This document shows positions 1-8,530 of a stretch of 64,000 nt of DNA, one piece after another. The stretch is from Acidobacteriaceae bacterium. Its GTDB lineage: Bacteria; Acidobacteriota; Terriglobia; Terriglobales; Acidobacteriaceae. Numbering within the stretch: position 1 is the stretch's first letter; each line of letters starts with the position of its first letter. Under the pieces are notes generated by a model. The model did no database searches, was not told the origin of the DNA, and worked only from the letters and a program-made list of their open reading frames with translations. The position numbers and the translations under genes are program-made. The stretch spans positions 1 to 64,000 of the forward strand of contig JASHNS010000092.1 in the NCBI GenBank assembly GCA_030041515.1, given 5' to 3'.

Positions 1-7
1 CGCTGCC

Positions 8-1423
8 TTAAACGTTGATCGCCATGCCCTCCACCGCGCCGAAACCGTCCAGCATGGCCTCGGAGAGCGTGGGATGCGCGTGGATGGTGAACATCATCTC
101 CTCCACCGTCGCTTCCAGTTCCAGCGCCGTCACCGCTTCGGCAATCAGCTCCGTGGCCTGCGGCCCGATGATGTGCACGCCCAGAATCTCTCCGTACTTC
201 GCATCGGCGACCACCTTGATGAAGCCCTCATGCGAATTGACGATCGAGGCCTTCGAGTTCGCCGAGAACGGGAACTTGCCCACCTTCACCGTGTAGCCCT
301 TCTCTCTGGCCGCGGCCTCGGTCAGTCCCACGCTGCCGATCTGCGGCTCGGTGTAGGTGCAGGCCGGCACGCGCTCGCGCCGGATCGGCCGCGCGTACTG
401 GCCCGCGATCTTCGCCGCCACCACGATGCCCGCCATCGCGCCCGAGTGCGCCAGCTGCGGCAGCCCCGCCACGATGTCGCCGATGGCGTAGATGCCCGGC
501 TCTTCGGTCTGCATCCACTCGTTCACCTGGATGAAGCCGCGCTCCGGCTTGATCTTCGTCGTCTCGAGGCCGATATTCTCCGTCCTCGGCGCGCGCCCCA
601 CGGCCACCAGCACCTTCTCGGCTTCCTTCACCACCGTCTTGCCGTCCGACGCGGTAAAGGTCACCTTCGCGCCGGTTTTCGTCTTCTCCACCTTCTCGAC
701 CTTTGCGCCCACATTGATGTCGATGCCGCGCTTCTTGAACGCCCGCGCCAGTTCCCTGCTCACGTCCTCGTCTTCCATCGGCACCACCCGCGGCAGGAAC
801 TCGATGATGCTGATCTCCGACCCGAAGCTGCGATAAATCGACCCGAACTCCACGCCCACCGCGCCGGCGCCGATAATCGCCAGCGACTTCGGAATCTGCC
901 CGAGCGACAGAATCTCCACGTTGGTCAGGATCGTGTCATCGGCCTTCAGCCCCGGCAGCATCTTCGCGTCCGAGCCGGTCGCCAGCATCACGTTCTTCGC
1001 CTGCACGCTCGTCGGCCCTTTGCCCTCCACCGCAATCATGAAGACGCCGTTCTTCGCCGGACCCGTCAGCTTGCCCCAGCCCGCGATCACGGTCACCTTG
1101 TTCTTCCGCATCAGGAAGTCGAGGCCCTTCACGTGCTTGGCGATGATGCCGTTCTTGCGGTCCAGCACCGACTGCCAGTTCACCTTGCCGTCGCCCAGGC
1201 CTTCGATGCCGTACTCCTTCGCCGCCTTCATGTAGTCGTAGATTTCGGCGTTGAACAGCAGCGACTTGGTCGGGATGCAACCCACGTGCAGGCACGTCCC
1301 GCCCAGCTTCGGCTCTTTCTCAATCAGCGCGACCTTCAGGCCGTACTGCCCGGCGCGAATCGCCGCCGTGTATCCGGCGGGACCGCCGCCAATAATCGCA
1401 ACGTCATACATCGTGTCTGCCAA
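8..1423 (-). CDS. lpdA: dihydrolipoyl dehydrogenase (E3)
   Basis: Flavoprotein disulfide reductase that reoxidises dihydrolipoamide with NAD+ in 2-oxoacid dehydrogenase complexes. The 471-residue product has the N-terminal FAD motif GGGPAGY near residue 12, the redox-active disulfide GGTCLHVGCIP near residues 41-51, the NAD-binding GAGAVGVEF near 185 and the C-terminal dimer-interface HAHPTLSE carrying the catalytic His. Length is normal for the family. The chosen start is a TTG with GGAG six bases upstream; an ATG four codons later (MYDV) is possible but lacks a well-placed ribosome site. No other pyruvate dehydrogenase gene is visible. Confidence 0.95.
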   Translation of the reverse strand: MADTMYDVAIIGGGPAGYTAAIRAGQYGLKVALIEKEPKLGGTCLHVGCIPTKSLLFNAEIYDYMKAAKEYGIEGLGDGKVNWQSVLDRKNGIIAKHVKGLDFLMRKNKVTVIAGWGKLTGPAKNGVFMIAVEGKGPTSVQAKNVMLATGSDAKMLPGLKADDTILTNVEILSLGQIPKSLAIIGAGAVGVEFGSIYRSFGSEISIIEFLPRVVPMEDEDVSRELARAFKKRGIDINVGAKVEKVEKTKTGAKVTFTASDGKTVVKEAEKVLVAVGRAPRTENIGLETTKIKPERGFIQVNEWMQTEEPGIYAIGDIVAGLPQLAHSGAMAGIVVAAKIAGQYARPIRRERVPACTYTEPQIGSVGLTEAAAREKGYTVKVGKFPFSANSKASIVNSHEGFIKVVADAKYGEILGVHIIGPQATELIAEAVTALELEATVEEMMFTIHAHPTLSEAMLDGFGAVEGMAINV

Positions 1424-1557
1424 GGAATGCTCCGTTCGGGAAAAGTGGGTGCGGGAAAGGGAGGCGCAGGCGCGAAACCAGTACGCCCCAAACTCTTTAT
1501 TGTATCCGCGAGGCTTCCCACTGGAAGATGCGGCAAGACTCGGTCAGGATTCGGGCC

Positions 1558-1597
1558 GGGTGCCCCACCCTTGTCGTCCGCTGTTTGGATGACAGGA
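1558..1597. repeat. dispersed palindromic repeat, family R3
   Basis: Intergenic copy containing CACCCTTGTCGTCC, a short loop and a GACAGG arm, so the two halves partly pair. A related copy in the opposite orientation lies at about 48400-48440. It sits between the lpdA start and the stop of the SCO1-like gene. Confidence 0.5.
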
Positions 1598-1615
1598 TGA
1601 TTTGCTGAGAAGCCG

Positions 1616-2521
1616 CTACAATCTTCCTCTCGTCCCCGCCGTCGCGTACTCCACCGCCTGCGCCACCTGCTTGGGATCCCAGTCGTCCCCGTTCCACATC
1701 TGCTCGACCGTCCCGTCCGGCGCCACCAGCGCGGTCACCATCGTGTGCTCAATGTCGCCATCCTTCGACGGCTGATAGATCACCCCAAACGCCGTCGCCA
1801 GCTTCTTCAGGTTCGCCGGCGTCAGGTCCACAAAGCTCCAGTGCGCGAAGCCCTGCGCGTTCCCGTCAAGATACTTCAATCCGTACTGCCGTAATACCGG
1901 AGGCGTGTCGTTCGCCGGATCGATGCTCACCGTCAGCAGATGGCTCGCCGCGAACGCCTGCCCCTGGTGCTGCAGCAAATCGTTCACCTTCTGGAACCGC
2001 GCCGTGATGATCGGGCAATCCTCCGTGCACTTCGAGTCGACAAAGGTCAGCAGCAGCGCCTTTCCGCGGAACTTCGCGAAATTCACCGGCTTTCCTGCCT
2101 GGTTCACCATGGGAATCTCCGGCACCGCCTCGCCCGTCAGCAGCAAATGCGGCGGAATCTGTTCCACCGTCAGTGGAGAACGGGGCTTCGCGGTCACCGC
2201 AACATTCGCCAGCAGGTTCTCCCCTCCATCCACCGGTGTCAGAATCGTCCCCGTAATCTGATCCCCGGGCTCGATCGTACGAAACGTCGCAGGGTCGTTC
2301 ATCGTGTACACGGCATTCATCGCCGGCATAAAGTCCGGGATCGCACCCTGCTCCACCGTCAGCTCCTCCGTCGTCCCGCTTTTGCCCAGCACCTCGCCGC
2401 GCATGGCATGCCGCGTGTAGCTCGCGGATTCTGTCGCCGCCGTCACGTTCGTTTTGCCGCACCCGGCGGCAGCCATCGTCATCAGCCCGGCCAACGCGGC
2501 AATCCAGCAACGGCGACCCAT
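1616..2521 (-). CDS. SCO1/SenC-family lipoprotein with N-terminal CusF-like copper domain
   Basis: Thioredoxin-fold copper chaperone or redox protein of the SCO type, expected at the periplasmic face where such proteins serve cytochrome oxidase CuA assembly. The start used (MGRRCWIAAL) has GAAGGAGG upstream and a lipoprotein signal ending AAAGC. A CusF-like stretch follows (GAIPDFMPAMNAVY; compare the copper-binding E. coli CusF fold), then the SCO domain with the metal-binding CxxxC in DSKCTEDCP and the conserved His in DIEHTM. A longer frame open to 2737 is rejected because it removes the signal peptide. The fusion of two copper-binding modules is the unusual point. No oxidase genes are adjacent. 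Confidence 0.88.
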   Translation of the reverse strand: MGRRCWIAALAGLMTMAAAGCGKTNVTAATESASYTRHAMRGEVLGKSGTTEELTVEQGAIPDFMPAMNAVYTMNDPATFRTIEPGDQITGTILTPVDGGENLLANVAVTAKPRSPLTVEQIPPHLLLTGEAVPEIPMVNQAGKPVNFAKFRGKALLLTFVDSKCTEDCPIITARFQKVNDLLQHQGQAFAASHLLTVSIDPANDTPPVLRQYGLKYLDGNAQGFAHWSFVDLTPANLKKLATAFGVIYQPSKDGDIEHTMVTALVAPDGTVEQMWNGDDWDPKQVAQAVEYATAGTRGRL

Positions 2522-2735
2522 CACAGAAGACCCTCCTTCAGAAAATTGGGAATCATAGCCGGCTCGGCCCAAAGAGTGGCCTGCACTTCCCTGCCCGGAG
2601 CGGGCAAGGACGGGAAAACACCCAAACTCTATTTTGGACGCACGAAACTCCGCAGGGGAAGTCGCACCTGCCTCCCGCCGCCGAATCCCGCCATTTTCCT
2701 TAGCCGGCCGCCCCCGCCTGCGCGATACTACCTGC

Positions 2736-3266
2736 ATGAGCGCCGCTCCTCAGCCCGTGCGAATTCCCGAAGAGGAATACCTGAGCACCGTCTATCGCCC
2801 TGACTGCGATTACGTGGACGGCGAGGTCCTGGAGAGAAATTTGGGCACCTTCGATCATTCTTTTGTTCAGGGCCTGCTGGTCAGGCTGTTTCTGAACCAT
2901 TCTGCCGACTGGAACTGTCTCGCCGTCCCCGAGCAGCGTGTTCGCATCCGCACCGGGAAGTACCGCATTCCGGACGTCTGCGTACTGAGAAAGCCTTTCG
3001 CCAGGGAGCAGATCGTCGCCCAGTCTCCGCTGCTGTTCATCGAGATTCTTTCCCCCGAAGACCGCATGAACCGCATCCGCGAGCGCGTCGACGATTACTT
3101 CGCCTTGGGCACCGAGCACGTCTGGATCATCGACCCCGAACTGCGCAAGGCCTACGTCTGCTCCCGCACCGGCTTCCAGGAGCCTGACGGCGGCGTCCTC
3201 GCCATCCCCGGCACGCCCATCCGCGTCGTCCTCAGCGACCTCTTCGCCGAACTCGACCGCGCTTAG
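2736..3266 (+). CDS. Uma2-family (DUF820) restriction-endonuclease-like protein
   Basis: A 176-residue protein with the DUF820/Uma2 pattern: an N-terminal EEEYL...YVDGEVLER segment, then PDVCVLRK and [12 protein letters not shown], which supply the Asp and Glu of a PD-(D/E)xK-like core, and [14 protein letters not shown]. Family members are numerous in Acidobacteria and cyanobacteria and their role is unknown; nuclease activity is a fold-based inference. An upstream in-frame ATG at 2634 exists, but [16 protein letters not shown] is the usual N-terminus. The last bases overlap the stop of the convergent hemB. Confidence 0.85.
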   Translation: MSAAPQPVRIPEEEYLSTVYRPDCDYVDGEVLERNLGTFDHSFVQGLLVRLFLNHSADWNCLAVPEQRVRIRTGKYRIPDVCVLRKPFAREQIVAQSPLLFIEILSPEDRMNRIRERVDDYFALGTEHVWIIDPELRKAYVCSRTGFQEPDGGVLAIPGTPIRVVLSDLFAELDRA

Positions 3267-4252
3267 CCCAGCACCTTCGCCGCTTCCACCGCAAAATACG
3301 TCACAATGAATCCCGCCCCCGCCCGCCGGATCGACACCAGCGACTCCAGCATCGCCCGCTGCGGCTCCAGCCACCCCTTCGCGAACGCCGCCTGCAGCAT
3401 CGAATACTCCCCGCTCACCTGATACGCCCCGATCGGCGCCGTGAACTGCTCCCGCGCTGCGCGAATCACATCCAGATACGGCATCGCCGGCTTCATCAGG
3501 ATCATGTCCGCGCCCTCGGCCAGGTCCAGGTCGATCTCCCGCATCGCCTCGCGCACGTTCGCGCCGTCCATCTGGTAGCTCCTCCGGTCGCCGAACTGCG
3601 GCGCCGAATCCGCCGCCTCACGAAACGGCCCGTAAAACGCCGATGCAAACTTCGCCGCATACGACAAAATCGGCGTCTGCTCCAGCTCTTCCGCATCCAG
3701 CGCGTCCCGAATCGCCGCCACCCGCCCGTCCATCATGTCGCTCGGAGCCACCACGTCCGCTCCGGCCTTCGCCAGCGACACCGCTGTCTTCGCCAGCAGC
3801 CCCAGCGACGAATCGTTCTCCACCTCGTACTCGCCGCCCTTCCGCTTCACAATTCCGCAATGCCCGTGCGACGTGTACTCGCACAGACACACATCGGCCA
3901 TCACCACCAGCGACTTCGCTGCGCTGGAACTCTTCAGCGCCCGCAATCCCTGCTGCACAATCCCGTCGTCCGCCCACGCGCCTGTCGCCTCTTCGTCTTT
4001 CGTCTCCGGAAGCCCAAAGAGCAGCAGCCCGCCGATCCCCAGCGCCGCCGCCGCCTCGGCTTCTTTCACCGCCTCATCGACAGAAAGGTTGAACACCCCG
4101 GGCATGGACGCAATCTCTTTGCGCACGCCCTCGCCGGGGCACAAAAACAGCGGCAGAATCAGCGCGCCCGGCTCCAGCCGCGTCTCGCGCACCAGCGCGC
4201 GCAGCGGCTCCGTCCGCCGCATCCGGCGCATCCGCGTCACAGGAAATTCCAT
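3263..4252 (-). CDS. hemB: delta-aminolevulinic acid dehydratase (porphobilinogen synthase)
   Basis: Condenses two 5-aminolevulinate molecules to porphobilinogen in haem and tetrapyrrole synthesis. The 329-residue product has the zinc-binding cluster [13 protein letters not shown] (near residues 120-132), the lysine-bearing [19 protein letters not shown] region and the Schiff-base lysine in MKPAMPYLD near residue 255. The CxC...C cluster marks the zinc-dependent rather than the Mg-only type. It starts with ATG and no strong Shine-Dalgarno. It is convergent with the Uma2 gene, overlapping it by three bases, and divergent from the four-helix-bundle gene. Confidence 0.95.
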   Translation of the reverse strand: MEFPVTRMRRMRRTEPLRALVRETRLEPGALILPLFLCPGEGVRKEIASMPGVFNLSVDEAVKEAEAAAALGIGGLLLFGLPETKDEEATGAWADDGIVQQGLRALKSSSAAKSLVVMADVCLCEYTSHGHCGIVKRKGGEYEVENDSSLGLLAKTAVSLAKAGADVVAPSDMMDGRVAAIRDALDAEELEQTPILSYAAKFASAFYGPFREAADSAPQFGDRRSYQMDGANVREAMREIDLDLAEGADMILMKPAMPYLDVIRAAREQFTAPIGAYQVSGEYSMLQAAFAKGWLEPQRAMLESLVSIRRAGAGFIVTYFAVEAAKVLG

Positions 4253-4270
4253 GCCACGATTGTAGTGCCA

Positions 4271-4363
4271 GCGCAGAAGCGGGCAGCTAAAAAGCGGAGA
4301 GCGAAGAACCTGTCAGCTATAGTCCGGATAGCTAAAGTGGTAAGCAGAAAGCCGGGCAGCAGG
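4271..4363 (-). repeat. degenerate ~15-nt tandem array R1-A (reverse orientation)
   Basis: Read on the minus strand this stretch is a run of imperfect 15-nt units built on AGCTGACCGCTTCTT (for example AGCTATCCGGACTAT and AGCTGCCCGCTTCTG). It lies between hemB and the four-helix-bundle gene and is inverted relative to array R1-B on the far side of that gene. Units vary too much and are too short for CRISPR repeats. Confidence 0.6.
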
Positions 4364-4421
4364 AGCGTCGGCCAACTTTCGTGCTCTTGCGCAGTTGCCG
4401 TAACCGCGCTTCGATTGTCGC

Positions 4422-4799
4422 GTGAGAACTCGCAATTTTCGCGACCTTCAGGTGTGGCAGCGCTCCATTCAGATGGCCCGTGCCGTTTACCTGGCGACAA
4501 GCGATTTTCCACCGGCGGAAGCCTTTGGCCTCACCAGTCAAATCCGCCGCGCCGCCGCCTCGATCCCCGCCAATATTGCCGAAGGACAGGGCCGGGGCAC
4601 CGATCGAAGCTTTGCTCTCTTCCTCCGCCAGGCCCGTGGTTCGCTGCTGGAGCTTGAGACTCCCATGGAACTGGCGCATTCCCTGGAATGGCTGAAGCCG
4701 GATTGCTGCCAGCCGCTTCTGCAGGAAGCTGGTGAAATCACGCGCATGCTGAATGGCCTTCTGCGCACTCTCCGCGCCAGCCAGTCAAATCCCAGCTAG
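4422..4799 (+). CDS. four-helix bundle protein (S23/IVP, Avd-like family)
   Basis: A 125-residue, almost all-helical protein of the family once called 23S rRNA intervening-sequence protein. Diagnostic segments are FRDLQVWQRS at the N-terminus, FGLTSQIRRAAASIPANIAEG in the middle and FLRQARGSLLELE. Relatives occur inside bacterial 23S rRNA insertions and as the accessory protein Avd of diversity-generating retroelements; the cellular role is otherwise unknown. The start is GTG with no clear ribosome site. The gene is framed by inverted arrays of the same 15-nt repeat (4271-4363 and 4794-4862), and its TAG stop lies inside the first right-hand unit (AGCTAG). No reverse transcriptase or rRNA is nearby. 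Confidence 0.85.
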   Translation: MRTRNFRDLQVWQRSIQMARAVYLATSDFPPAEAFGLTSQIRRAAASIPANIAEGQGRGTDRSFALFLRQARGSLLELETPMELAHSLEWLKPDCCQPLLQEAGEITRMLNGLLRTLRASQSNPS

Positions 4800-4862
4800 C
4801 CGCTTGTCCGCTACCCGCTTCTTAGCTACCCGCCTCTTAGCCGCCGTCCCTTCAGCTCACCG
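4794..4862 (+). repeat. degenerate ~15-nt tandem array R1-B (forward)
   Basis: Units such as AGCTACCCGCTTCTT-like, AGCTACCCGCCTCTT and AGCCGCCGTCCCTTC follow each other with 14-16 nt spacing. The array fills the space between the convergent four-helix-bundle gene and the zinc-ribbon gene. The first unit contains the TAG stop of the former, and the last contains the TGA stop of the latter (4852-4854, minus strand). Confidence 0.65.
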
Positions 4863-5373
4863 CCATCTGCTCGTACTCCTGCCCCGACAACCCGGGCGCC
4901 AGCACCCACAGCGTGTAGACCCCCAAAGCCGTCCCCAGGATCGGATGGATGAGAGCGAGCACCGCCATCACAATGGCCATGACGCGCCCCCACGACGCCC
5001 GCCGCAGCAGCGCAACCCCTGCCACGGCGCTCAGAATCGCCCGGATTGTCAGCACCACCGTAATCAGCGGCACGAACCACGGCAGATTCTCAAAGGGAAA
5101 GCGGAAGCCATACATCCCGTGCCCGTGAAAGCCCCACGGCCCCGGCCATCCGTGAAACATACCCGCCAGGAACGGCAGCGCGACCAGCCACATCAGCAGC
5201 ACGTACCCGGCATAGACCACCCATAAAATCCCCAGCGTATGCACATGCCGGTGCACCCGCGTCCACACCCACGGCGGCGCCGGCGCCGTCGCAATCGGAG
5301 TTACCTGGCGCCCGCACCGCGGGCAATACGGCTGATATGCATCGACCTCCAGACCGCACGCGCTGCAATACAT
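4852..5373 (-). CDS. zinc-ribbon membrane protein, function unknown
   Basis: A 173-residue protein beginning MYCSACG, followed by a second CPRCG about ten residues later: a four-Cys zinc ribbon of the zinc_ribbon_2 type. After a proline-rich linker come about four hydrophobic segments (LGILWVVYAGYVLLMWLVAL; FVPLITVVLTI; AILSAVAGVALL; VMAIVMAVLALI). The start is the ATG at 5371-5373 with AGAGG seven bases upstream; a TTG five codons earlier is less likely. Such proteins are common in Acidobacteria but have no assigned function. The terminal codons run into repeat array R1-B. Confidence 0.75.
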   Translation of the reverse strand: MYCSACGLEVDAYQPYCPRCGRQVTPIATAPAPPWVWTRVHRHVHTLGILWVVYAGYVLLMWLVALPFLAGMFHGWPGPWGFHGHGMYGFRFPFENLPWFVPLITVVLTIRAILSAVAGVALLRRASWGRVMAIVMAVLALIHPILGTALGVYTLWVLAPGLSGQEYEQMAVS

Positions 5374-5437
5374 GGCTGCACCTCTCAAACAATCAGGACT
5401 ACGCAGCCGCCAGCCGTCCGGTTCCGGACGATCCGGC

Positions 5438-5605
5438 GAAGAAGCGGTTAGCCAAAGTCCGGACCGCTGAAGTGCGGTCAGCCCAGGTCCGGTCAGCGCC
5501 CGGTTGTCGGCCGGCCCCTTGCCAGCCGTTTTTCCGCTGATCGCCTTTTAGCGAACCGGTTCTTCGCTGACCGCTTTTACCAGCTGACCGCGTTTTAGCT
5601 CCGCT
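5438..5605. repeat. back-to-back 15-nt repeat arrays R1-C
   Basis: The left half (about 5438-5506) carries units in reverse orientation (AAGTGCGGTCAGC, AGGTCCGGTCAGCG). The right half (about 5520-5605) carries them forward (CGCTGACCGCTTTTA, CAGCTGACCGCGTTTT). The two arms could form a long imperfect hairpin. It lies in the divergent gap between the zinc-ribbon gene and accD and has the same arm orientation as the arrays around the four-helix-bundle gene, but with nothing between the arms. Confidence 0.6.
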
Positions 5606-5662
5606 CCCCTGTTAATCTGTTGCAAGCCCGAAACTCCCTCACGGGCAACCCACGGAGCGTGC

Positions 5663-6511
5663 ATGTCCTGGTTCAGGCGGGAAGACAGCGGAATCGAATC
5701 CGGCGCCGGCCGTGTCCGCACCGAAGGCCTCTGGACCAAGTGCGAAGGCTGCGGCCAGACCATCTGGAAGGCCGACCTCGAAGCCAACCTCCAGGTTTGC
5801 CCCAAATGCGGACGCCACAACCGCATCGGCGCGCGCGCCCGCATCGAATCCCTGCTGGAGCCCGGCTTTGAGATCGTCGACGGCAACCTCCAGTCCACCG
5901 ACCCGCTCCGGTTCTCCGACCTCAAGTCCTACAAGGCGCGCCTGAAAAAGGCCCAGGCCGACACCGGCCTCAACGACGCCATCGTCAACGCCCAGGGACT
6001 CCTCGGCCCCCACCCCGTCGTCCTCTCCGTCATGGAGTACAGCTTCATCGGCGGCAGCATGGGCGCCGTGGTCGGCGAGACGATCGCCCGCGCCATCGAC
6101 CGCGCCCACGACCAGCGCCATCCCCTCATCACCGTCGCGGCTTCCGGCGGAGCCCGCATGATGGAAGGCATCGTTAGCCTCATGCAGCTCGCCAAGGTCT
6201 CCACCGCGCTCGCCCGCCTCGACGAGGCCCGCATCCCCTTCCTCTCCATCCTCACCGACCCCACCACCGGAGGCGTCACCGCCAGCTTCGCCATGCTGGG
6301 CGACCTGAACGTGGCCGAGCCGGGCGCGCTCATCGGCTTCGCCGGCCCCCGCGTCATCGAGCAGACCATCCGCCAGAAGCTGCCGGAAGGCTTCCAGCGG
6401 TCGGAGTTCCTGCTCCAGCACGGATTCCTCGACGCCGTCGTCTCCCGCAAGGAGATGAAGTCGTACCTCATCCGGGCCCTGGACTTCATGCAGCTGCCCA
6501 AAGCGGGATAG
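5663..6511 (+). CDS. accD: acetyl-CoA carboxylase carboxyltransferase subunit beta
   Basis: Beta half of the carboxyltransferase that moves the carboxyl group from carboxybiotin to acetyl-CoA, the first step of fatty-acid synthesis. The 282-residue product has the N-terminal zinc ribbon CEGC...CPKC (near residues 28-53) and the crotonase-fold core with VTVAASGGARMMEG-like and LTDPTTGGVTASFAMLGD oxyanion-hole segments. The length is typical. GGAG precedes the ATG. accA is not in the window. Directly downstream lies the defence cassette at 6760-10460, which may have inserted behind accD. Confidence 0.96.
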   Translation: MSWFRREDSGIESGAGRVRTEGLWTKCEGCGQTIWKADLEANLQVCPKCGRHNRIGARARIESLLEPGFEIVDGNLQSTDPLRFSDLKSYKARLKKAQADTGLNDAIVNAQGLLGPHPVVLSVMEYSFIGGSMGAVVGETIARAIDRAHDQRHPLITVAASGGARMMEGIVSLMQLAKVSTALARLDEARIPFLSILTDPTTGGVTASFAMLGDLNVAEPGALIGFAGPRVIEQTIRQKLPEGFQRSEFLLQHGFLDAVVSRKEMKSYLIRALDFMQLPKAG

Positions 6512-6516
6512 CCAGG

Positions 6517-6577
6517 ACTGTCATCCTGAGCGGAGATGGCTTGCGCCAGCGAGCCATCGCAGTCGAAGGTATCCCCC
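6517..6577 (+). repeat. dispersed repeat family R4 (GTCATCCTGAGCG...GTCGAAGG)
   Basis: Begins CTGTCATCCTGAGCG and ends GCAGTCGAAGG, with a palindromic centre. A copy in the opposite orientation lies at 48501-48580, and a fragment (CCTGAGCGAGCGGAGCGAGT) lies near 54180. It immediately follows accD. Confidence 0.5.
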
Positions 6578-6759
6578 GAAGCGGGCCTGCGTAGCACCGG
6601 AGCCGAATGGGACATGCATTCGCTCTCCGTCACTCGCACAAAGCGAGTGATGCAAGCAGAACTCCGCAGCACAGATCGAGTTAATAACGATCTAAGCCGA
6701 GAGCCTCAAACTTACCTTACTCGCCCTTCCACGAGTGTTGTAGAATTGCGGTTCCCGCA

Positions 6760-7992
6760 ATGCATACGGTCGAAAACACTTTGTCTCAGACCGACTCAGG
6801 CGACGACATGCAGCGTCGCCTTCGCTACCAAGCCTCCTACGGTGCGCTGCTCTGCCTTGACCTCTTGGTAGATGACAGAATCTCCGAAATCTTCTGCGAG
6901 CATCACGAAGATTTCCTTATCAAGAACAAATCCGGCCAATATGTCGGCGTCCAAGTGAAGACCAGAATTCCGGGGGAGGGGCCTTTCAAGACGAACGACA
7001 TCGCGGTCCGAAATGCGTTTCATCGGTTCGTTGGGCTGGAAATTGAATTTCCAAGCTCCTTCGCACGTTTCGTCCTCGCCGCCAACTGCGACTTTTACTC
7101 GGTGGGCACCGACGAAACCAATCTGCAGTTTGTTCTTGATCAGTTAAGAGGTAAGCCCACCTTCGGCTTCAAAGGGGCCATGAAGACACTTATTTCAGAG
7201 CTGAGAGAATCTCACAAATGCAAGAAAGAGATTGTCCTCAGCGTGCTCAACAAAGTCCACCTTGAAGGAAGCGCGCCGAAATTCGAAGACATAACCGCTA
7301 CAGTCACCAGCAAGACCGCCAAGCTACGCCCCGAAATAGTTGAGTACCGCTCCGTCGAGGCATGCGCACTCGCGCTCATCGAAAAGGTCCTCAAGGCGTC
7401 AGCACTCACCTGTGATCAGCCGATTCGCACCCACTTTATCTTCACCACCTCGCCTGCAGAGGATAAGGTCCAGACAATTGTCCAGCAGAAGCGAATAACT
7501 GGGACCGACGTAGGCAGCCTGTTCACCAGCTCGCTACAGACGCTCCTGGTCGCCCCAGCGAATGGCAACGTGATCGAAACCCAGACGCCAACTGGAAGCC
7601 ATGTACTGGAGAAAAAGATGGCCGCCGGCGGCATTTCGGCCCCAAGCATCAGCATGGCCAAGGACCACCAAGAATCCGCCGAATATGTTCTGCAGCAATG
7701 GATTGCTCGCTACGGACCGGAGGCGGCGAAGCAGCGCAGTGGACACATAGACATGGCCGTGCGTACAGTGTGCACGGAAGCTCACGATAACACCGCCCGA
7801 CCTGACAAGCCGTACGGCGCTGAGATGCTCTCCGCCAGCAGGGCGGGCTTGAAGGAGCTGGCCAAAGACAAGGAGCACGTCTTGGGCCTCAAATACGAAC
7901 AGCTTCTCGGATTCGTCAGCTTGGCGACCCATGCATGCCGGATCTGGTGGAGCGACCGCTTTCCCTTGGACGACCCCAATGGCACTGTTTGA
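6760..7992 (+). CDS. lmuA: Cap4/DUF4297-type dsDNA endonuclease effector of a Lamassu/ABC-3C system
   Basis: Predicted effector nuclease of a three-gene anti-phage/anti-plasmid cassette. The 410-residue protein opens with the DUF4297 pattern (DDMQRRLRYQASYGALLCLD), then FCEHHEDFLI and VGVQVKTR, supplying the Asp/Glu and QxK of a PD-(D/E)xK active site within residues 15-75. The C-terminal half (from about 270) has no motif I recognise and probably docks on the partners. A TAGAAT -10-like box at 6741-6746 is only a few bases upstream of the expected transcript start, and there is no Shine-Dalgarno, so translation may be leaderless. The gene overlaps the next one. It is visibly less GC-rich than its neighbours, which suggests transfer. 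Confidence 0.8.
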   Translation: MHTVENTLSQTDSGDDMQRRLRYQASYGALLCLDLLVDDRISEIFCEHHEDFLIKNKSGQYVGVQVKTRIPGEGPFKTNDIAVRNAFHRFVGLEIEFPSSFARFVLAANCDFYSVGTDETNLQFVLDQLRGKPTFGFKGAMKTLISELRESHKCKKEIVLSVLNKVHLEGSAPKFEDITATVTSKTAKLRPEIVEYRSVEACALALIEKVLKASALTCDQPIRTHFIFTTSPAEDKVQTIVQQKRITGTDVGSLFTSSLQTLLVAPANGNVIETQTPTGSHVLEKKMAAGGISAPSISMAKDHQESAEYVLQQWIARYGPEAAKQRSGHIDMAVRTVCTEAHDNTARPDKPYGAEMLSASRAGLKELAKDKEHVLGLKYEQLLGFVSLATHACRIWWSDRFPLDDPNGTV

Positions 7993-8530
7993 GGCTTCCC
8001 TCACCATCGAGTCCAGCGACCTGTTTCACACGAGCAGGCTTCTCGTACTCATCGACGCCTTCGCCGGCGGAAACTTGGAAGGGTCGGTTCAGGGCATCAC
8101 AAAGCTGGCGAAGCTCGACTTCCTGCTCCGGTATCCCTCGAACCTCGAGCGCGCGCTCGCCGCCAGAAAAGTGAATCCGAAACTGGCCGCAGTGAAGGAC
8201 TATGAGAAATACAACGTCGAATCAGCGATGGTCAGGTTTCGGTACGGGCCATGGGATTTTCGCTATCGCCGTTTCCTCAACCTCCTCGTGGCGCGCAGAC
8301 TGGTTCACGTCCAAGTGGCAGGCCGAACAATCCACATCAGTGTCACCCAGAGGGGGCACGCCGCCGCGCAAGAACTGGGACGCTCAGACGATTTCGCGGA
8401 TCTCGTAGGCCGCTCACGCCTCTTGAAGACCCATTTTGATATCGGGGGCACCACGCTGATGCGGTTCATCTATAAGACCTTCCCCGAGATTGCCAACCTG
8501 AAGTATGGAGCCCCGATCAATGAGGTTTAA
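7979..8530 (+). CDS. lmuC: middle component of the Lamassu/ABC-3C system
   Basis: A 183-residue protein starting MALFEASLTIESSDLFHTSRLLVLIDAF, overlapping the upstream nuclease gene by 14 bases and the downstream ATPase gene by 11. ABC-three-component systems always carry a small helical 'middle component' at this position, and the segment ITKLAKLDFLLRYPSNLERAL followed by MVRFRYGPWDFRYRRFLNLL fits that class (winged-helix-like, kleisin-type role). Assignment rests on position plus these segments; I cannot name the subfamily. A frame open from 7931 adds 16 residues with no ribosome site. Confidence 0.68.
   Translation: MALFEASLTIESSDLFHTSRLLVLIDAFAGGNLEGSVQGITKLAKLDFLLRYPSNLERALAARKVNPKLAAVKDYEKYNVESAMVRFRYGPWDFRYRRFLNLLVARRLVHVQVAGRTIHISVTQRGHAAAQELGRSDDFADLVGRSRLLKTHFDIGGTTLMRFIYKTFPEIANLKYGAPINEV

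Noticed and set aside
74-1600. Long open frame on the + strand opposite lpdA
   Set aside because: Arg/His-rich shadow of a GC-rich gene; the minus strand encodes a complete dihydrolipoyl dehydrogenase.
4794-5605. 15-nt arrays as a CRISPR array
   Set aside because: Units are contiguous, only ~15 nt and degenerate, with no unique spacers and no cas genes.
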